Assembly (NCBI GenBank): GCA_015143295.1
Contig: CM026565.1
Location: 10,414,041 to 10,478,040, forward strand
DNA length: 64,000 bases
From: Tetracentron sinense
Taxonomy: Eukaryota > Streptophyta > Magnoliopsida > Trochodendrales > Trochodendraceae
Reading direction: 5' to 3'
The notes under the pieces were generated by a model. That model saw only the letters and a list, made by a program, of their open reading frames with translations, had not been told where the DNA came from and did not search any database. Shown here one piece after another: positions 44,743 through 55,108 of this stretch. The translations under genes and the position numbers were made by a program. How positions within the stretch are numbered: the first letter of the stretch is position 1; each line of letters starts with the position of its first letter.

Positions 44743-45680
44743 CCAGAGGCGTAACCCGCGAAACCTGTGATGCCGTAGGACGCGGTGCCTGAGGCACATA
44801 AGGAGACCTCTGAGTTGACATCAGCTGAGAGAACTGGTGGGGTGCAGTCCTGGTCCTCTTCTCAGACTGTGAAGAACCACTAGATTGACCCCGAGACATG
44901 CTTCTCCCAAAGCCACTATCTCTTCTCCTGATGAACTCTTCTGCGTTCTTCTCAGTGATCTTCGCCTTTCCCATTATCTCTCTCCAAGATTCCACTTGGA
45001 GAATGGACACCCTATCTCGGATGAAAGCCTTCAACCCCATTTCAAACTTTCTGACCCTCAGGTCTTCAGTCGTAACCAAATGCGGAGCAAATCTGGACAA
45101 CTCCGTGAACTTAGCCTCATACTCAGCCACGTTCATAGTTCCTTGTTCCAAAAGCATAAACTCCATCACCTTTTGTTCCCGAATGAATCTGGGAAAATAC
45201 TACTCACAGAAGGTTCCTAGGAACTCCGCCCATGTCCAGGGTTCCCCTGCCTTTGCAACATCTCTCTGCCTTTGGGTAGCTCTCCACCAATGTTCGGCTT
45301 CACCTTCCATCATGAAGGAAGCCCATTCAACCTATTGTTCCTCAGTACATCAGAGAGCCTAAAAGGTCTTCTCCAGCTGCATAATCCAGGCCTCTGCCAC
45401 CATTAGGTCCAGAGTACCATAGAAAGTAGGAGGCCATAGTCTCTGAAAAGCTTCAAGTCTCGTGGTGTGATGCACCGGCGGAGGCACAGGAGTAGTCGGT
45501 GGGGTAGGAGTAGGCCTGGCTGCCAACAAAGCCAAAGTCTCTGCTATACAATCCATAGCATTTGTGAAGTAAAGCGACTCCTCTTCTCTTGGAACCTCAC
45601 CCTCGGATCTCCGAGTATGGTAACCACGACCCTGATTGCCGCATCTCATGATGTAAAATCCTGAGATCAATGACAAAACA
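44743..45680 (-). pseudogene. Element A: gag region
   Basis: Fossil gag of Tekay-like type. VHHTTRLEAFQRLWPPTFYG, DLMVAEAWIMQLEKTF, MNVAEYEAKFTELSRFAPHL and KFEMGLKAFIRDRV are readable. The zinc knuckle lies beyond solo LTR C, near 42350-42470 (CGRRHKTREC-like, then GCFHYGEVGHV). Broken in a few places. Confidence 0.88.
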
Positions 45681-46082
45681 TGAGTCTAACTTGGATACCA
45701 ATTCTCACACAACATATAGCAATTCAATAAACATGAAATGCTATTACCGCATATAGTATACATCAAAGTATACACATAATCATATAATTATAACTTAGTT
45801 TTCTAGCATAACTAAGATCCTTGTATTGGGCATCTAACTTTCCCTTTGGAATAAGACTAAGGACATGGTCTAAACTAGAACCTAGAACAGGATCCTAGAC
45901 CGACCTAAGGATTTGCTTGTTACTGGTTATGTCATGGTAACAACAAGACGACACTCCCATCTGAGTCCTAAGTGCAACTCAGAGGAAACATTTCCGCTTA
46001 GCCCAAGGGAAACCGATCCCTAGAGCTCTGATAACTCTAGTTCCAACTTAAAAGACACTAGCCTATGTGACCTAATGCCTTA
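45681..46082 (-). other. Element A leader
   Basis: Non-coding leader between gag and the primer site. No gene or repeat recognised. Confidence 0.6.
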
Positions 46083-46094
46083 GCTCTGATACCA
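46083..46094 (-). other. Element A primer site, initiator tRNA-Met
   Basis: Minus-strand TGGTATCAGAGC, 4 nt inside the right LTR boundary at 46099. Confidence 0.9.
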
Positions 46095-46098
46095 AGTC

Positions 46099-47549
46099 TG
46101 TCGTGACCCAAAATATCCCCTAGGAGGTAGGGATACTTTGAATCGTGACCGCCGTATCGTACCTCCAATATGATACATAAGGCACGCATGGAAAAATGTC
46201 AGAGTGCACAACATACATAGCGGAAACGATTTACAATGAATAGCGGAAGCCAAATATAACTAATATAGCTGAAGCTAAAAACATAACTAATACTCCTATT
46301 ACTTGGTCCAAGTATGAACCAACAAAATACAACTGTATGTATCCAAGATGTAGAGTGGACAAGTCCTACTCTCACTTAACAAAATATCATGTATCTTTCT
46401 AAGACGATCAATAGAAATCGAAGTCACGACACCTATCTAACGAACCATTGTCCTGATAGTGGTCCATGGAAGGCTCCGGGTCGAAGTACTCTTCCTCTAC
46501 CCAAGGCTTCGTACCACATAAGTCAAATGGAACCCGAGCACCTGCCGATGATAACAAATATCGGCTGAGCGTGGAATACTCAGCATATACAAGCTACTAA
46601 CAATAAAGCAATAATAGCATAGAGCATGCGAGTCTTGGAGAATGAAACCTTTAAGGCATATCAAAGCGTAGAAACCGTGAATAGTACATCTGATGAAATC
46701 CGAAGCCAAAACCGTGTGAGTCATGCGATAATCATAGCCTTGTGAGTTCATAGAGTTCATGGAGTTTCTTAGAGTCGTTTATGATCCGTAGAGACATAGA
46801 GCAATATCATAGAGCATATCCATAGAGCAAAACATAGAGATCTTAGAGCATTTGTATTTATGATCCTTAGAGCTTATGAACCAATCTTAGAGCTTATCAT
46901 AGAGTTCTTGTGAGTTTAGTATGATCCTTTTGAGCTTGTGAACCGATCTTAGACAAATCATGGAGTTGCTTAGAATCATTTATATAAGTCATTTGTTCGA
47001 AAACCCTTTTAGTAGCATTGAGGAAATCCATGTAAAACCTCGGTTCATGCAGGACATGCAAGCATATGAACATATGAGAGTAATATCATGTCTAAACACC
47101 CAAAAACCCTTAGAGGCATTTACACAAACACATAGAATGCATAATGGTGATAGCTTACATCCAAGTATATAAATATAACCATTCACACCATAGCAGACAA
47201 GAGATATATAGTATAGAACAAGAAGAACAACAAGTGGTAAGTATTAGTGTTACAAGATTGGTAGTAGAGTGTATCTACCTTGGTGAAATCAGTGATTTTG
47301 ATTCCAAAGGCTTGGAACAAGTGAAGAACCTATTTTGCTGTAAAACCTTGTTTTCACTACTTGAATCTTCTCTAATCCCATTTCTAACACCTTTAATGCT
47401 TAAAACACGCTCCTTAAGGATATAATAAACTTATTAAAACATGCACGCCATAAATCCAAACACACATATTAACATAAGGCCCATTAGTGCACAAAACCAC
47501 ACTTGAGCACTATTCACTACTTAGTGAAATGCAGATTCGGGGTTCTACA
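46099..47549 (-). repeat. Element A, 5' LTR
   Basis: 1451 bp, TGTCGTGACCC...CGGGGTTCTACA on the plus strand. It is the shortest LTR of the family here. It has the GCTGAG...CTCAGC hairpin (46564-46584) and the small-frame region with the core PWVEEEYF (about 46408-46551, minus). No long tandem array is seen. Confidence 0.88.
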
Positions 47550-48148
47550 CATTATATCATCTACCATGTTATGATTTCAAGTATTGAGGCATGATTTTTA
47601 ATTAGAAAGGGTAGATACCCTTCACTTATTAACAAGGTCATTACTCATTAATGCAAAGGAAAGTGAAGAATGATGAGTTTTGGTAAAGAGAGTATAACTA
47701 CACTCTCCTAGATGGTTTTGTTAGGTTTCATGTAGGTTAAGTAAGATTTAAGAGATGAGTTTTTATAGAAAGAGTGTAGACACACTCTACCAATTAGCCA
47801 TGTGCAAACGAAATGAAATCAAGGAATATGACCTTATTCTTTGTAAACTATCATTATGGACTATGTTAGATTAAAGTGGGTTTGTATTAAGTATGAATCG
47901 TAAAGTATGTTGCGCATGGAATAAGGCTAAGTAACCCATGTGCATGTACGTCCATGCTATGAATGAAATTTCATGCGTATGTCTCCATGTTTTAAATGCT
48001 TTCTATGATTACTATGATGTTCATAATTACTCCATGATGCTCACACGTATCCTATGATGCTCACAAGTACTCTAAGCACAAGTACTCCTCTCTATGACTG
48101 AAATTCTATGGGCATGTGATAATGTTAAAGGCTTTCTATGATTCCCAT
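47550..48148 (+). repeat. LTR F, second segment
   Basis: Continuation of LTR F between element A and solo LTR E. It holds words such as GGGTAGATACCC, AGAGTGTAGACACACTC and repeated ATGATGCTCACA..GTACTC that resemble the stretch before 29062 and after 58094. Confidence 0.55.
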
Positions 48149-48714
48149 TGTGACGACCCAAAATCCCCCTAGGAGTTAGGAGACTTTTGGCTCGTAACCG
48201 CCGTGTCATACCATCCTGTCATGACACATAAGGCGAATATACCATCCTGCAAGAGCATACAAGGCATACTAAAAGGCGAACCTGAAAATTTTTCTATAAC
48301 ATAAACCTGCGATTTGTATTCCAAGTCCGAACCAACCGATTATACCAAATATAAAGTCTAAAGTGGACATTCCCCACTTTCAAAATACACAACCCTCTCC
48401 CTCACATCACTCAACAATAGTCTAGATAGGGTGTCGCGCCCCCCCAAAATACCCCCTAGGAGTTAAGGGATACTTTAGAGGTGACTACGTGTACCTGTCA
48501 AACCATCCTGTAATGCAAGAGGCTAAACATAATATAATACAATGATAATCAGAGCGCGGAAACTAAACATAAGTGCAGAAGCATAAGCCAACTTTTTCTT
48601 TTCTTCTATAACTCCAAATAGTATTCCAAGTTAACATATACCAATTACAATCAAAGTAAAGGTGGACATGCCCACCTACCAAAATACAAAAAGAAACTCT
48701 CTAACCCTCTCCTC

Positions 48715-48855
48715 TCAACAGTAGTCGAGGTATGGCCACACATCCAAGTCCCCATCCTCCTGAGACTGCCATGGGATAGGTGGCTCCCTCTCCTCTACAT
48801 ACTCTTCCTCGACCCAAGGGTCGGGGTCGAGGACATCCACAGTACCTACCGACAT
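48715..48855 (-). other. Small conserved frame in LTR D (46 codons)
   Basis: An open frame from ATG (48853-48855) to TGA (48715-48717). It starts MSVGT, has the core DPWVEEEYVEEREPPI and ends DVWPYLDYC. The start lies 9 nt after the GCTGAG...CTCAGC hairpin (48865-48885). It is acidic with no membrane segment. Counterparts lie at the same place in LTRs A, C, E, G and H. I recognise no known protein. It may be a microprotein, or a conserved RNA segment that happens to stay open. Confidence 0.4.
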
Positions 48856-48864
48856 AAAAGTACG

Positions 48865-48885
48865 GCTGAGCATGGAATACTCAGC
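48865..48885 (-). promoter_or_regulatory. Conserved hairpin before the small frame, LTR D
   Basis: 6-bp stem GCTGAG/CTCAGC around TATTCCATG. The same 21-nt element with one or two changes lies at 44281 (C), 46564 (A), 50830 (E), 59219 (G) and 62752 (H). Confidence 0.6.
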
Positions 48886-49130
48886 GAGTACAAACTACTA
48901 GCTAACCATAACAATAGCGAAAGCATAACAACAGTGAGCAATACAAGATATTAATTTAAAGCAATAGTGAAAGCATAAGATACATAGCCATATCTTGACA
49001 TGCGTGTATGAATGCAAAAACCTCGGTAAAACTCATGTCTCGGAAACCTTTTTCGTGTCTCGGTCAAATCATGTATGTGTGTCGTGTCTTATCTTGTATT
49101 TCATGTCTTGATTTGTTCTTGACTTGTATA

Positions 49131-49337
49131 CTTGTGAGCCAGAGGCTAGCACCCTTCCTTAGGCTACCAACCTCCTTGTCATGTTCTTGTTCCATTTCTC
49201 TTGTGAGCCAGAGGCTAGCACCCTTCCTTGGGCTACCAACCTCCTTGTCATGTTCTTGTTCCATTTCTCTTGTGAGCCAGAGGCTAGCACCCTTCCTTGG
49301 GCTACCAACCTCCTTGTCATGTTCTTGTTCCATTTCT
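49131..49337 (-). repeat. Three tandem 69-bp units in LTR D
   Basis: Copies start at 49131, 49200 and 49269 and are almost identical (CTTGTGAGCCAGAGGCTAGC ... TTCTTGTTCCATTTCT). They create a spurious 130-residue minus-strand frame with a repeated peptide. Confidence 0.95.
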
Positions 49338-50299
49338 TGATTCAACATGTATAATACAATCTTGAAAAACCCGGTTTCATGCATGCATGTGTGCTCGTGG
49401 GCGTGCCAATAGTGACAATCATGGGGACACGTGTAACAAGAGGGATATCGCATCATATTTCAATTCATAGTATAACATGTAAGCATTTAGGTGATCAACA
49501 TGGCATTTGGTCAAGTCATCATTTACAAGAATAATTACATAAAGCTTACATCCATTTCCTTTATCAATTTCATTTATTCTTAGTTTAGGCATATTATCAA
49601 ACATCCAGTGTGCAACATTTTAGTAGTTTTATTTCCCCTTTTTAGCGCATAAATTTCCAACACAACATCCAAGTATGTTCATTATTCATAGAGTGCCCTT
49701 CCACCATTTTCCATACCCACATTTCACCACGTCCAACGGCATCCAATCGCCTCTACATCCACCATTCATACATACAACCCCACATTCACATTTATCTTGT
49801 TTAGGTTTAGGAAGTATAGCACATTTCAAGTAAGGGAAGATACAAGACCAACATCATAATGTCAAAGGGGAAAACTAGATTATTGCTAAAGAAAGTTAGT
49901 AGAGTGTACTAGCTTTGAATCGAAGCTTGATCTTGGTGTAGACCTTGATTTAAACTCCAACTTGGAAGAAGAAAGCCCTTACTCAAACTATACTTGATTG
50001 GGTAGGAAACCCTCTTGAAAATACCGTAGAGAGTGCTGCCCTAGCTTGAGAAGGGAACCCCACACGAGCTTGAACCTTGAACTTGAAGCAAAACGAGTTG
50101 GGTGAGTTAGGGTTCTTAAACCCCTTTGATTCCTTCTCTAATGGAAAACCCTAGTTGCAAATCCCCTTCTCCTTTCTCTCTATCTCTCAAAATCCCTTAA
50201 GTGCTGTGAATGAAGTCCTAAAGGCTCGGGCAAGCCCTTATGGGTAAGGGTTTAAACCCCAAAAGATGAAAAAGCCCTTAATGAAAATTCTGAAAAACA

Positions 50300-50572
50300 C
50301 GAAGACCGAGCGATCGGTGGTTATGACCGATCGATCGGTTGCCTACCGATCGATCGGTGTTATTGACCGATCGACCGGTCAAAAACTCACTCTCTGGAAA
50401 ATTTCCCCATACAAAATTTCTGACCGTGCGATAGCTACCGATCGATCGGTTTTGGACCGATCGATCGCTCCATGGACCGAGCGATCGGTGTTCTGCTGGT
50501 CTCGACTGTTTTGGCCATATCTTTTGACTCGCTCGTCCGATTTTGATGATTCAACTTGCGTTGGATTCGTCT
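50300..50572 (-). promoter_or_regulatory. LTR D: palindrome cassette and conserved block
   Basis: Several ACCGATCGATCGGT-like palindromes and half words (50300-50490), followed by the conserved block with core GATTCAACTTGCGTTGGATT (50510-50572). Same arrangement as in LTRs C, E and G. Confidence 0.45.
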
Positions 50573-51089
50573 CTCGAAAACGCACATTTCTGACGTTTTA
50601 GAATTTCCGATTTCTCTCTTATTTATTAATTACACTATGAAACGGCCAATTAGCTACGAGAGTGCCATTCATTAAAGATGAAAATGTCCAGGGTGCTACA
50701 TAGGGCCTCCTATTTAGAGCTCCATCATCCTGGTAATGATCCATGGCAGACTATGGTTCGTAGTACTCCCCCTCTATCCAAGGCACAGGAGCATGTGCAT
50801 CCACAGAACCTACCGAAGTCAACAATTTGGCTGAGCATGGAATACTCAGTGTATACAAACTACTAAATAGCAATACTATAAACATCAATGATAGCATATG
50901 CACACATCATAGTAAAACAGGCGAAAGCAAAGCGGAGTGAGAATATAACTTAGAGCAGTTCATAAAACAGATAACATGTGAGCATTTCTTTACAAGGCAC
51001 ATATCGTTGAGTATTTTACTAAACATATACTTGAGCCATAATAACCCGAAACTTAGAGTGATTCGCAAAACCGATAACAAAGTGATACT

Positions 51090-51480
51090 TTACAAGTTAG
51101 GTGGTAAACACCTTTGAGTTCAAAACGAAACGATACTTTACAAGCAAGGTGGTCTCTTAAGAACACTCTTGAGTTCAAAACAAAGCGGTACTTTACAAGC
51201 AAGGAGGTAAACTCCTTTGAGTATGAAAATTAAAGCGATACTTTACAAGCAAGGAGGTAAACTCCCTTGAGTACGAAAATTAAAGCGATACTTTACAAGC
51301 AAGGAGGTAAACTCCCTTGAGTTCAAAACAATGCGATACTTTACAAGCAAGGAGGTAGACTCCCTTGAGTTCTAAACAAAGCAATACTTTACAAGCAAGG
51401 AGGTAGACTCCCTTGAGTCCAAAAATCAAAGCAATACTTTACAAGCAAAGAGGTAAACTTCCTTGAGTCCGAAAATCAAG
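51090..51480 (-). repeat. Minisatellite in LTR E
   Basis: Seven or so units of about 60 bp with GATACTTTACAAGCAAGGAG and GTAAACTCCCTTGAGT. It is followed to about 51670 by shorter TTTGAGCAAAACAATACTTG repeats. Different in sequence from the arrays in LTRs C, D, F, G and H. Confidence 0.85.
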
Positions 51481-52204
51481 CCAATATTTTACAAGCAATG
51501 CCTAAGCCCTTGAATCCAAATCCAATCTTTGAGCAAAGTAAAACCTTGAGAAAAACCCTTTTTGAGCAAAACAATACTTGAGCATACCCTTTTGAGCAAA
51601 ACAATACTTGAGCATACCCTTTTGAGCAAAACCATACTTTGAGAAAAACCCATGCTTTGAGAAAATCCCTCTCTGATCAAAACACATCCTTTTTTTTTCT
51701 AGCAAAATCCATTCTTTAATCAAAACCATTCTTTGAGTTCATATAACCTTATGAGCAATTCAATAACCATAGAAACCTTTAAACATAATAGTAAAACCAA
51801 TACCATTCACAAATACAATTCAATTTCTACTATTCATTAACAATTCATAGCAAAACGATTTAGTAGAGTGTATCTACCTTAAAAAGGATGTTCTTACACG
51901 TCTGTAGAATGAAAACAAGTTTGAGGAACAAGATCCAAGCTTTGAGGAAGCTGGAACCAAAATCCCTTTCCCAAAGACACGAGCAGAAATTTCCCTTGGA
52001 GAATTCCAAGCTTAAGAATCACTTTGGGAATGAAATCCAAACTTCACAAAACCAAAACAGTGAAGAGGGAACCTCTCCTTGACTGGAAACACGAATTCAG
52101 AACACCCTTGAACTACCTCAACTTTCTTCTTCTTCTTCTCTTCTTCAATCTCTCACAAATCCAAGCTTTGGGTTTGTAAACCCAAAGGCACGAATTTGGG
52201 GTCC

Positions 52205-52212
52205 TATTTATA
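52205..52212 (-). promoter_or_regulatory. TATA box of LTR E
   Basis: Minus-strand TATAAATA in the context GCCTATAAATAGGAC, followed downstream (leftward) by a leader-like stretch. A core promoter is inferred. Confidence 0.5.
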
Positions 52213-52373
52213 GGCTAAAGGTTGAAAAAATGCGTAATATAATTTACTAGTGGTATTTTGGGTATTTTTGTTTTGGGGATATTCCAGAAAAATTTGCTCT
52301 GGAGGTGCAAGATAGCAAGGAAAGATTTTAGGTGCATGTTAGCAAAAGATTTGTGGGAGATTTGCTAGGGTTT

Positions 52374-54168
52374 ATGGCAAACCCTAGGGGTGCCGGCGGT
52401 GGAGGGGGGGGGGCTTCCTCCTCCCGGCCACCAGATCTTGCTCTATCCTTTGCGGAAATAGTAGGAAAAACGCTGTTGTGGCTTCTTCTCCATCAATACT
52501 GATCAAAACAACATCAACTTTTCGTGGAGAACCAGCCTTATTTTCCACAGCGGAAGAAACTTCAACCTTAGCTGCTCCTCATAACCTATCCTTGGTGGTG
52601 AAGTGGTCATATGGAAGACCTTCTCTAGATGATACCAGGACCCATATGAAGAAAACTGAATGTCTAAGAATGGCTTTTTCAGTCAGCATCTTAGATTCAA
52701 GACATCTTTTATTTCGATTCTCTGAAGAAGTAGATTTTCTTATGATTTGGCTTAAGGAGGTTATATACATCAAGGGATATTTATTTCATTTTTTTAAATG
52801 GACACCCTCATTCTTATCAGGGGTCGAACCTTTGATAGTGCTGATCTGGGTTTGCTTTCCGAATCTACCACTTCATCTCTTCAACGAGTCTGCTTTAACC
52901 TCTATAGGCAGTATTTTCAGGAAGGTTCTAAGGATTGATGGTGCTACCAAATCACTTTCTAGACTGAGTGTAGCAAGAGTTTGTATTAAGATTGATTTGC
53001 TCAAGGAGAACCCAGACCGTTTCTGGTTGGGAATAGGGGACCATGGACGTTGCAAGTTGTGGAGTATAAGAAGAAGGTTTGGTTTTGTACTCCATGTAAA
53101 AAACTGGGCCATGATGATATGTCTTGCAAACCGGGATCTAAAGGGAGATCTAGACCTGCGACTTCTGCCCATACAGAGAATGGGGAAAATAGTAAGAAGT
53201 TGTCTGAGAAGTTATGGGTTGTAAAACAGCCAGTCCCTCTTTCTAAAAATCTTGAGGAAACTTTAGAACCTTCTATATTGCTATCGCATACAGATCCGTT
53301 GAAGGATAATCTTAGCAATAATACGAGCTCTGAAGAAAAGATAATAGCTGCCAATGAGAAAGGTAAGGAAGTATTAGTAATTGATATTTCAGATTCTCTA
53401 ATCCCTGTTGTTTCAAATCAAATATCTAGAATAGGTGGATCATCTTCCTTCATCACACAGAAAGATCCAATGGCAAATGGTATGCAAGAGAATACGGCCA
53501 CTTTAATTCATTCAAATTCAGATTTGATCTCTCCTACTAATCCATCTGATATTCTAATAGCAGATATAGAATCTAATAAGAAATTTTCGAGTGAAAGGAT
53601 TGAGAATAACTCCAATGACTTGATACCCGAGAAGGACTCAATTCGTCCAGTTATTTCAATCTCTAATAGTGTCTTAGACAAATCTAATACCAAGGAATTA
53701 ACAGTGATGGCTCCGAACAAGAAGGGATCTGTTGTATACAATACTAGCATTCTTTCAAACTCGGAAATTGAGGCTCTCAATAGTAATAACAGCAGAAATT
53801 CCAGATTTAGATTCCATTTTTCTCCCCAATATTACATGTGGAAAAAATTAATTTACACACTTGAAGGAAATTCCAATAGAAGGGAGGATTTAAATATGGA
53901 TAATATGTTGTGGGAACAATCTCAAACTGTTGAATATCATTCGGATTTTGAACCTTGTTTGTTAAAGAATATTGATTATTTTAAGGAGGAAGGAGAAAAA
54001 TTCTCCAATAAGCTGCTTAAATCAGAAATATTTTCTTCGTATAACCAACTAGAATATAAGAAGAAAACCAAGTCTAACAAAATTATCCCCTCATCTGATA
54101 TTATGACTCGATCTAGATCTGCGGGTCTCTCTTTGGCGACTAATTCCATTAACGTTAATAATGAATAA
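52374..54168 (+). pseudogene. LINE ORF1 (DUF4283-like, zinc knuckle)
   Basis: RNA-binding ORF1 of plant L1 elements. The candidate ATG at 52374 starts MANPRGAGG and runs into a G/C-rich run that shifts the frame. The main frame from 52478 holds the DUF4283-type region (VVKWSYGRPSLDDTRTHMKK, FPNLPLHLFNESALTSIGS, FRKVLRIDGATKSLSRLSVA). A frameshift near 53050 leads into the CCHC knuckle CTPCKKLGHDDMSC. A long Ser/Asn-rich tail follows, ending at TAA 54166-54168. The stop overlaps the ORF2 start. Confidence 0.82.
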
Positions 54169-55108
54169 TTTTCTTCTATGGAATATTCGAGGTATTGGTA
54201 ATTTAGCTTCTAAGTCTAGATTAAAACAATTAATTTCTTCTAATAATATTTTGCTCACTGCTATTATGGAACCAAAAAAGAACTTTGATTCTCTCTATGA
54301 AGTTTGTAATTTTATTGGCATGGATAAACATATGGAATCACATTATTCTCATCCTAAGATTTGGTTGTTTTGGAAGAATCATATCCATGTATCCTTTATA
54401 TCTTCTTCAGACCAAATGATTGTTGTTGATGTTTCCGTATCTGGTATTATTCCCATCAAATGTGGGTTTATTTATGCTAAATGTAATAGGAGGGAGCGTA
54501 CATCTCTTTGGTCGGATCTTTGTTCTTGTTTTGCTTCTTATGTAGGCCCTTTTTTAATTGGAGGAGATTTTAATGCTATTGTTAGTTTTGATGAAAAGTT
54601 GGGAGGGAGAGATGTTAATATTGAATCTCTCACGGATTTTAATAATATGATAAATGATTTGGGCTTGATTGATGCTGGTTTTATCGGTAATAAATATACG
54701 TGGTGCAATAATCAGGAAGGAACTAATCGTATATATGCTAGACTAGATCGTGTTCTTTTTAGCTCAGAATGGAATCTTAATTTTAACATCTCTAATGTCT
54801 CTCATCTCACTAGGCTAGCTTCTGACCACTCCCCTCTTCTTCTTAAATTTGGTAAAGATGAGGTTAGGCAACCTTCGTCTTTTAAATTTCAGAAAATGTG
54901 GATTCATTACCCTGATTTCCATAGAGTTGTTTCTGAGTTGTGGGATATTCCCTTATATGCTAATCCTCTTATGTCTTTCTTTTTAAAACTGAAAAGACTT
55001 AAGATCATTCTCAAAAGTTGGAATAAAATTTTTTTTGGGAATATTTTCCAAAAAATCAAAGACTTGGAAATCCAAACCTTCCTAGGACGAGAAGGGCTGC
55101 TATTTTAA
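54161..55108 (+). pseudogene. LINE ORF2, endonuclease part
   Basis: Starts MNNFLLWNIRGIGN in the overlap ATGAATAA with the ORF1 stop. The APE-type endonuclease motifs are present: N in NIRG, E in IMEPKK, YAKCNRRER, GGDFNAI, KYTWCNN, RLDRVLFS and SDHSPLLLK. After the linker (about residue 305) the sequence jumps at about 55085 into post-catalytic RT sequence in another frame, so the last residues and stop at 55106-55108 are artificial. The endonuclease itself looks intact. Confidence 0.88.

Larger units (their letters stand above)
29063..47549 (-). mobile_element. Element A: Ty3/gypsy, Tekay/Del-like, hosting B and C
   Basis: Minus-strand retroelement inserted in LTR F. The target duplication is CACTA (29058-29062) / CATTA (47550-47554), with one mismatch. 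Right (5') LTR 46099-47549, tRNA-iMet primer site 46083-46094, gag 44743-45680 with zinc knuckle near 42350-42470, protease and RT 41011-42030, RT end and RNase H 29156-29950. The left LTR survives only as a short remnant, and no integrase is seen. It is interrupted by Athila element B and solo LTR C. It is a broken fossil with several losses and breaks (more than five) and older than B and C. RT/RNase H similarity to chromovirus Tekay/Del is clear ([39 protein letters not shown]). Confidence 0.85.
48432..50700 (-). repeat. Solo LTR D (minus), inserted in LTR E
   Basis: 2269 bp, TGTCGCGCCCC...GGGTGCTACA, with perfect target duplication TAGGG (48427-48431, 50701-50705). It is close to LTR C: same CCGATCGATCGG cassette (50300-50490) and conserved block (50510-50572). 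It carries three 69-bp tandem units (49131-49337) and the best preserved small frame (48715-48855). Confidence 0.92.

Noticed and set aside
44885-45362. Plus-strand frames of 111 and 154 residues
   Set aside because: Antisense shadows of the gag region of element A.
49064-49456. 130-residue frame with a repeated peptide
   Set aside because: Translation of three identical 69-bp DNA units in LTR D; the repeat is at DNA level and is not kept in related LTRs.
50266-50601. 111-residue frame in LTR D resembling the frames at 57404-57616 and 42537-42914
   Set aside because: Similarity comes from the conserved DNA block and palindromes. Reading frame and ends are not kept, unlike the small PWVEEEY frame.
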